Positions 33,613 through 37,477 of a stretch of 37,477 nt of DNA are shown here, one piece after another. How positions within the stretch are numbered: position 1 is the stretch's first letter; each line of letters opens with the position of its first letter. This DNA comes from a virus. The position numbers and the translations under genes are program-made. The stretch is from IMG/VR virus record IMGVR_UViG_3300046167_000468, positions 1 to 37,477 of that record; one strand, given 5' to 3'. The notes under the pieces were generated by a model that saw only the letters and a program-made list of their open reading frames with translations, was not told where the DNA came from and did no database searches.

Positions 33613-33714
33613 CTATTTGCCTTTCCAGTCTTGTTCTCTTTTTTTCTCTTTAAATAATTCGTAACTAAATAATGTTAGCCACGCACAAAATACAATAAAG
33701 CTTAATAATAACAT
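33613..33714 (-). CDS. 33-residue membrane peptide
   Basis: A short gene with an N-terminal membrane helix (MLLLSFIVFCAWLTLFSYEL) and a highly charged tail (KEKKREQDWKGK). Its ATG overlaps the stop of the preceding gene (TAATG), as throughout this operon, and it ends just before the terminator. The exact fit supports a real gene. Function is unknown; a membrane-acting early effector is possible. Confidence 0.5.
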   Translation of the reverse strand: MLLLSFIVFCAWLTLFSYELFKEKKREQDWKGK

Positions 33715-34184
33715 TACTGAGCAAACAATTCTTGCATTCTGGCAGGTATCACATGATTGGTATTACAAGCGTCACAACAATCACCATTTATTTTTACAGG
33801 GTCTGGATTATTTCCAAAACCTGTGAAATGATCTTCACATATTACACATTGCCATATTTCTGCACCATCACGTTCACTACCCTCTGTCGAACCGGCTACA
33901 AATGTATCAGTTATTTCTAAACCGTGATGTAATTCTTCATCTTCTACTCTATCTGGTGCTACCATTTCTGCAAACAACATATTATGTTTGTTGAATTCAT
34001 CTGCACCTATGTGGTCATACTTTATATTTTTTTGAGCTAAATATTGTGCATCATAGTATGTATCTACAAATTGTTCCATTTCATCAACATATATTCTTTT
34101 GTCTACTGTTACGACACATTGATATTGTATTTCTACATCATAATATTTACGTTGATACTCATCTAACAATAATTTATCAGTCAT
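33714..34184 (-). CDS. Early protein with C-terminal zinc ribbon
   Basis: A 156-residue protein. The N-terminal part (YYDVEIQYQCVVTVDKRIYV) has the two-strand pattern of DpnD/PcfM-like small domains. The C-terminal part has CVIC and CCDAC pairs (WQCVICEDHFTGFGNNPDPV, later NTNHVIPARM), a zinc-ribbon type seen in many marine phages. It is the penultimate gene of the small early operon. No biochemical role is known to me. Confidence 0.6.
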   Translation of the reverse strand: MTDKLLLDEYQRKYYDVEIQYQCVVTVDKRIYVDEMEQFVDTYYDAQYLAQKNIKYDHIGADEFNKHNMLFAEMVAPDRVEDEELHHGLEITDTFVAGSTEGSERDGAEIWQCVICEDHFTGFGNNPDPVKINGDCCDACNTNHVIPARMQELFAQ

Positions 34185-34185
34185 A

Positions 34186-34461
34186 CTAACCTCTCACGAA
34201 CATTTCATCTGAGTCTTCGTAAGGAAAGAAACTTTCCCATTCTGCTTTTACTTCTTCTGGTTTATCTGTTTGCATATGTGCTTTCATTTCAAAATGGTAA
34301 TCATCAAAGCAACCTTGACCTGCACCGCTGTAAGCACTAGATTCTGCTGCTTCTTCTGCTTCTGCTTCACTATATGCAAATACATCTTCAAATGTTACAT
34401 GACATACTTTACTTATTTCTACATGGTAATGTTTTAATTGTTTTTCTTTGTTATCTGACAT
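34186..34461 (-). CDS. DpnD/PcfM-like small protein
   Basis: A 91-residue protein. The first half (YHVEISKVCHVTFEDVFAYS, then EAEAEEAAESSAYSG) follows the beta-beta-alpha pattern of DpnD/PcfM-like domains, in which a strand pair leads into an Ala/Glu-rich helix. The acidic tail ends DSDEMFVRG. The same pattern recurs in neighbouring genes and at 37139-37477. The family name is given by pattern only. Confidence 0.5.
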   Translation of the reverse strand: MSDNKEKQLKHYHVEISKVCHVTFEDVFAYSEAEAEEAAESSAYSGAGQGCFDDYHFEMKAHMQTDKPEEVKAEWESFFPYEDSDEMFVRG

Positions 34462-34462
34462 A

Positions 34463-34639
34463 TTACGCTCCAGTTATGATTACATCATAGTAACCATCTT
34501 GTTGATATTTTAATAATAATGCTTTAGCATCTGTATACGTTAGCATTTTTGGGTTCATCCGTTCACCATCAACCCATACTATATATTTTTTGATTTCTTT
34601 ACCTGTTAGCATACTTTTCCATTTAGTCTTCTTCGCCAT
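34463..34639 (-). CDS. Small basic protein
   Basis: A 58-residue protein starting MAKKTKWKSMLTGKEIKKYI and ending YYDVIITGA. A second ATG one codon upstream (34642) is possible. It overlaps the 56-residue gene by 17 bases and ends close to the next start. A strand pair followed by an Ala/Leu helix (DAKALLLKYQQDGYYDVII) suggests another DpnD-like fold. Confidence 0.5.
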   Translation of the reverse strand: MAKKTKWKSMLTGKEIKKYIVWVDGERMNPKMLTYTDAKALLLKYQQDGYYDVIITGA

Positions 34640-34793
34640 CATTGTTAAACCTTTCTGTTAATTCGTTACAATCTAGCATGTCAAACACATCATCATTTGA
34701 CATATATTTCAGGCAACATAATAGAAGATGGTCGGCTGTTACACGACCTTCTTCTACCATACCTAATGCATCATCACGCCAGTCACGATACAT
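34623..34793 (-). CDS. Small acidic early protein
   Basis: A 56-residue protein: MYRDWRDDALGMVEEGRVTA, then LKYMSNDDVFDMLDCNELTE. It is entirely helical and acidic. I have seen text of this type in small ORFs of marine phages, but no function is known. Its ATG overlaps the stop of the preceding gene (TAATG). Confidence 0.55.
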   Translation of the reverse strand: MYRDWRDDALGMVEEGRVTADHLLLCCLKYMSNDDVFDMLDCNELTERFNNDGEED

Positions 34794-35023
34794 TATTGTC
34801 CACCTTGTGGAATTATCATCATGTTTTCCATCGATGTATAGAATGCACCACCGGCATTACCTTCATCATCACTACTAGCAATGATTGAATGACCATCAGT
34901 GAATTCAATGAATGGTGTTGCACTCCAACCCATTGCTTCTTGTTCCATATTGTTTAAGTATCCTATTCTTGCAACTGTTTTACCTTTGAATAGTTTTGTT
35001 GCATCTTCTGACCAGTTTCTCAT
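34793..35023 (-). CDS. Small early protein
   Basis: A 76-residue protein. The order LFKGKTVARIGYLN, then MGWSATPFIEFTDG, then SSDDEGNAGGAFYT and IIPQ suggests a compact beta barrel. No motif points to an enzyme. It overlaps the preceding gene by four bases. Confidence 0.5.
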   Translation of the reverse strand: MRNWSEDATKLFKGKTVARIGYLNNMEQEAMGWSATPFIEFTDGHSIIASSDDEGNAGGAFYTSMENMMIIPQGGQ

Positions 35024-35307
35024 TTAATTAACTCCTTGTGTTTTGATATTGTACTGATGTCATGTATTTCATGATAACCACCAGCTAGTCGTGAATGTTC
35101 AAAGCTTACATGCCCCATGTTTAATAATGACGCAATCTCATCTCTGCCAAGAGTATCAATTGTTATCTTATAAACGTGCGTGCCTTTGGTGGGGATAGCT
35201 AATGCTTCTTCTTTTGTTGCATAGTATGACGAAAAATATAAAAACTTTTCGTCTTCTGTTATGTCTTTGTCTTGACACCAGTTATTTGTTTTTTGATATA
35301 TGATCAT
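35020..35307 (-). CDS. Small early protein
   Basis: A 95-residue protein with Tyr-rich and Ser-rich text (LYFSSYYATKEEALAIPTKG, then VYKITIDTLGRDEIAS). No family is recognised. It overlaps both neighbours by four bases. Confidence 0.45.
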   Translation of the reverse strand: MIIYQKTNNWCQDKDITEDEKFLYFSSYYATKEEALAIPTKGTHVYKITIDTLGRDEIASLLNMGHVSFEHSRLAGGYHEIHDISTISKHKELIK

Positions 35308-35552
35308 GATTCATCACCATCTGTTATTGTTATATTTATTTCTATACGTTTATCTGTTTTTAGCATGCCTTCTATTAATGTTGTGTTTATTGTTACGCAA
35401 TGTCTGTCGCCATTGAATAATTCTATAAGCATATCTTGTAATGATTCATCTAGGTTTATGTTTGCACGTCTTAATGGTTGTGCAACAGGTGTGTGTTTAT
35501 CTTCATTTAATCTTTTATCTAACAATTCCCATTCTGTATCTTCTGAGCTCAT
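35304..35552 (-). CDS. Small early protein
   Basis: An 82-residue acidic protein; the last half is beta-type (CVTINTTLIEGML, then RIEINITITDGDES). No motif is recognised. Its start overlaps the stop of the 52-residue zinc protein (ATGA). Confidence 0.45.
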   Translation of the reverse strand: MSSEDTEWELLDKRLNEDKHTPVAQPLRRANINLDESLQDMLIELFNGDRHCVTINTTLIEGMLKTDKRIEINITITDGDES

Positions 35553-35707
35553 TGTTTTTCCTTTAGGTGAAAGTACCGATGTGTTTCAATCGGCACTAAA
35601 TAATTATTATCACAAGTTGGGCAGTACCAATTTTCATTTTTTGCGTCAACTTCTATATCATAGTAAAGTTCTTCTTTACAATCATCACATTGTGTATTTA
35701 TTCCCAT
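35549..35707 (-). CDS. 52-residue zinc-ribbon protein
   Basis: A gene of 52 codons plus stop. It has two Cys pairs, QCDDCKEEL and WYCPTCDNNY, about 25 residues apart, the spacing of a small zinc ribbon. It ends HLKEKQ, with the stop overlapping the next ATG. It could bind nucleic acid or a host enzyme. Confidence 0.6.
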   Translation of the reverse strand: MGINTQCDDCKEELYYDIEVDAKNENWYCPTCDNNYLVPIETHRYFHLKEKQ

Positions 35708-35988
35708 GCTTCACGCATCCATTCTGAATAATAGTGATAACCTCTGTCATAACTTGTTTGAAGTTTGATACGATATTTTTTGCGTATATATTCAGCAGCA
35801 TCCTCGTCATTAACAAAATACAAACCATCATCTTCAACATATGTACCAATGAAAGCCCAGCCTTCTTTGTACATACTAGGATAAATTTCTTTGAATGGAC
35901 GCCCTGAACCATGGTCATAGTATACTTCTTCATTTGGATGAGTCTGCATACCAGTTGGGTATATATAATCTCTTTGAATTATTTCCAT
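35698..35988 (-). CDS. Small early protein
   Basis: A 96-residue protein with many aromatic residues (RDYIYPTGMQTHPNEEVYYD, then DRGYHYYSEWMREAWE). A DDGLYFVNDEDAAEYIRKKY helix is central. No family is recognised. It overlaps the zinc-ribbon gene by 10 bases. Confidence 0.5.
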   Translation of the reverse strand: MEIIQRDYIYPTGMQTHPNEEVYYDHGSGRPFKEIYPSMYKEGWAFIGTYVEDDGLYFVNDEDAAEYIRKKYRIKLQTSYDRGYHYYSEWMREAWE

Positions 35989-36272
35989 TAGTAACCTCTT
36001 GACATTTCTTCATAGGACAGTTTTTTATCCTCATCATCTAGTCGATAAGCACCCCAGTGATAATCACGTTGCAACTCATCAATCATATCATGTGTGCGTT
36101 CTAGCACATCATCTAGTATTATTTCTGACACACCTTGAACGATACTTCCATAAACACGTTCTTGCTCGATTTGTGACAGTTCTTCTATTTCTGGACATTT
36201 TGCATCTATAAAGTTTTTTACAATGTCCCATATTACAACACCTATACGCATTTCTATTAGTTTTGTATACAT
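35988..36272 (-). CDS. Small early helical protein
   Basis: A 94-residue, acidic and helical protein (IEELSQIEQERVYGSIVQGV, then LDDVLERTHDMIDELQRDYH). No motif is recognised. Its ATG comes two bases after the stop of the 23-residue peptide gene, and its stop overlaps the next start. Confidence 0.5.
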   Translation of the reverse strand: MYTKLIEMRIGVVIWDIVKNFIDAKCPEIEELSQIEQERVYGSIVQGVSEIILDDVLERTHDMIDELQRDYHWGAYRLDDEDKKLSYEEMSRGY

Positions 36273-36273
36273 A

Positions 36274-36345
36274 TTAAAACCTTATTATTTGATATATTAT
36301 TATCGCTATCATAGTAAATATGAATAGCTGAAAGAACAACAGCAT
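36274..36345 (-). CDS. 23-residue membrane peptide
   Basis: A short open frame filling the gap between two genes: its ATG follows the preceding TAA directly, and its own TAA is one base before the next ATG. It is almost wholly hydrophobic (LLFFQLFIFTMIAIIIYQII) with a single Arg near the end, so it could be a one-helix membrane peptide. There is no strong ribosome site, so translation would depend on coupling. Confidence 0.4.
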   Translation of the reverse strand: MLLFFQLFIFTMIAIIIYQIIRF

Positions 36346-36870
36346 TTAACATTCTGCTGTGTAGTATAGTTCGTCAGCATCTGGATTGTCTTTAAAGAAT
36401 TTTTGCATTTTGTAACCTAAGTGTAGTCTTGCAATCCACTCCCATATTGGCATCCATTTAGCTTCGTTTTCATTGTAAGCTGGTTTGTCGGAGATATCTG
36501 GTTTAGGCACACCAATTTCTTTGTATTTAAATAGCCAGTCTTGAAAGTTTGTATATGACCATTCTTTGTTTGTGCCACTATGTTTTCTTGCCCATTCAGT
36601 AGCCCATCTATCCCATTCTTGCCATAGCTCATAGTAGTTGTAGTCAATCCATTTTCTTCCATTGCCATTATGTCTCACATGTTTGAATGATAGGTTTTTT
36701 ATCAGTTTTTGAATTTGTTTAGCACCAACATCTTCGAATATTTCACGATCTTGTCTGTATTCTATGATGTTGCTTTCACATTCTTCTGAACCAAAATGTT
36801 CACCATCATCACTAGATTGAACACCAAACCAAAACTTGCCCTCTATGTCGCCATCGTAATATCTACCCAT
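36346..36870 (-). CDS. Early protein of a marine-phage family
   Basis: A 174-residue protein. The beginning MGRYYDGDIEGKFWFGVQSS and the following DGEHFG resemble a family I associate with marine phages and bacteria, of unknown function. It continues with a Trp-rich helical part (ELWQEWDRWATEWARKH) and ends DADELYYTAEC. It overlaps the next gene by one base. Confidence 0.6.
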   Translation of the reverse strand: MGRYYDGDIEGKFWFGVQSSDDGEHFGSEECESNIIEYRQDREIFEDVGAKQIQKLIKNLSFKHVRHNGNGRKWIDYNYYELWQEWDRWATEWARKHSGTNKEWSYTNFQDWLFKYKEIGVPKPDISDKPAYNENEAKWMPIWEWIARLHLGYKMQKFFKDNPDADELYYTAEC

Positions 36871-37142
36871 TATTTTATTACTCCTAATTTATATGCTAAT
36901 TTGATTGTATCCATGATTTTTTCTACTTTTCTTTGAACATCATATTTTCCATCATCTTCATTAAACTTAGGTTCTACAGTTAATACAGATATTTTTTCTG
37001 TTTCTAAGTTTCCATCATCTGCATCACCATGTTCTATGTTGATGCGTCCGAACGATGTATCTATTGCGTCATAATTTAATCTGAATATATTTGATAAGTC
37101 GAATACAGTCATTTCATCTTTAGGTTCTATATGTATTTTCAT
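36870..37142 (-). CDS. Small early protein
   Basis: A 90-residue acidic protein with beta-type text (RINIEHGDADDGNLETEKIS) and a C-terminal helix (KVEKIMDTIKLAYKLGVIK). No family is recognised. It overlaps both neighbours by one to four bases. Confidence 0.5.
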   Translation of the reverse strand: MKIHIEPKDEMTVFDLSNIFRLNYDAIDTSFGRINIEHGDADDGNLETEKISVLTVEPKFNEDDGKYDVQRKVEKIMDTIKLAYKLGVIK

Positions 37143-37477
37143 GATTGCTCCTTATGTGATTCACGCCATTGTTTATATTCTTTAGTTTCTTTCACTATGT
37201 TTGCACTTGTACAATGAAAGTCTCGCGAGTCTAGTTCTTTTAGAAATTTGTCATCTTTCATTTGTTGTTCGACAAGTTCAATCGCTTCTTCTGCACTATT
37301 CGCTTCTACATATTGAAGCATAGGATAAAGTTCTATCTCGCAAGAGTATTCATATTGTTTGATTTCTTCTATTTCGTCATAGTCTAAATGTTGTGCTAGG
37401 TTACGCATGTTACGATTGATTGCATCAGCTAATGTTTCACCTATGTTGTGACTTACATTATGACCAATGTCATCCAA
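37139..37477 (-). CDS. DpnD/PcfM-like early protein, cut by the window edge
   Basis: At least 112 residues; the frame is open to the end of the window (a TTG there is not a convincing start), so the N-terminus is probably missing. The text YSCEIELYPMLQYVEANSAE followed by EAIELVEQQMKDDKFL is the strand-strand-helix pattern of DpnD/PcfM-like small domains. It is the most upstream visible gene of the early operon. Confidence 0.5.
   Translation of the reverse strand: MDDIGHNVSHNIGETLADAINRNMRNLAQHLDYDEIEEIKQYEYSCEIELYPMLQYVEANSAEEAIELVEQQMKDDKFLKELDSRDFHCTSANIVKETKEYKQWRESHKEQS

Noticed and set aside
35272-35727. A 151-codon frame on the + strand in the early arm.
   Set aside because: It overlaps four tightly coupled - strand genes and has a Ser/Phe/Leu-rich antisense composition without any motif.

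Overview
The window looks like about 37 kb of an AT-rich, short-tailed (podovirus-type) marine phage genome. Evidence for this is a T7-type RNA polymerase, a set of T7-like ejection (internal virion) proteins, the repeat-rich tail fibres typical of marine phages, and phage replication and recombination genes. No integrase, tRNA, insertion sequence or CRISPR array was seen. A SAR11-like or other marine proteobacterial host is a guess from base composition and gene style only. Portal, capsid, terminase, DNA polymerase and endolysin genes are not in the window.

The layout is two convergent arms. The + arm (1-21623) is the late virion arm. It holds tail-fibre genes (1-2812), a run of small secreted proteins that includes a possible fimbrial-subunit-like and PapD-chaperone-like pair (2822-5495), small membrane and coiled-coil proteins that may include holin functions (5495-6625), a tail hub protein and an adaptor-like fibre (6627-9177), a GNAT-like protein (9185-9622), and the ejection-protein cluster (9612-21623). 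The arm ends at a strong bidirectional terminator (21625-21677). The - arm (37477 down to 21676) is the early and middle arm. It starts with a tightly overlapping operon of small proteins, then a terminator-like hairpin and a promoter-like region, then the T7-type RNA polymerase. After that come a PD-(D/E)XK-like protein, a DUF3310 protein, an unusual structured intergenic region, a gp2.5-like ssDNA-binding protein, an SF2 helicase, a zinc/Toprim primase, a YqaJ exonuclease, RusA, a class II ribonucleotide reductase, an Endo VII-like HNH nuclease and small membrane proteins.

The most interesting result is at 17434-21623. Three consecutive open frames join, by removing two one-base homopolymer over-calls, into one protein of about 1,395 residues. 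It carries the catalytic motifs of single-subunit RNA polymerases: motif A (DGKTNG), motif B (R-x3-K-x7-Y in GRAFTKKPVMIFAYG) and motif C (HIFDG). It lies at the end of the ejection-protein cluster, so it is probably packaged and injected like the N4 virion RNA polymerase. The phage also encodes an ordinary T7-type polymerase. The inferred programme is that the injected polymerase transcribes the early - arm, and the newly made T7-type enzyme takes over middle and late genes. A second notable point is that the neighbouring 1,366-residue ejection protein begins with what looks like a staphylococcal-nuclease-like domain.

At least nine frame breaks are seen, in the fibres, tail hub, adaptor fibre, virion polymerase and ribonucleotide reductase. 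Each is repaired by deleting one base, nearly always from a short homopolymer, so these are best read as sequencing over-calls. Fragments are listed separately here but should be read as single genes.
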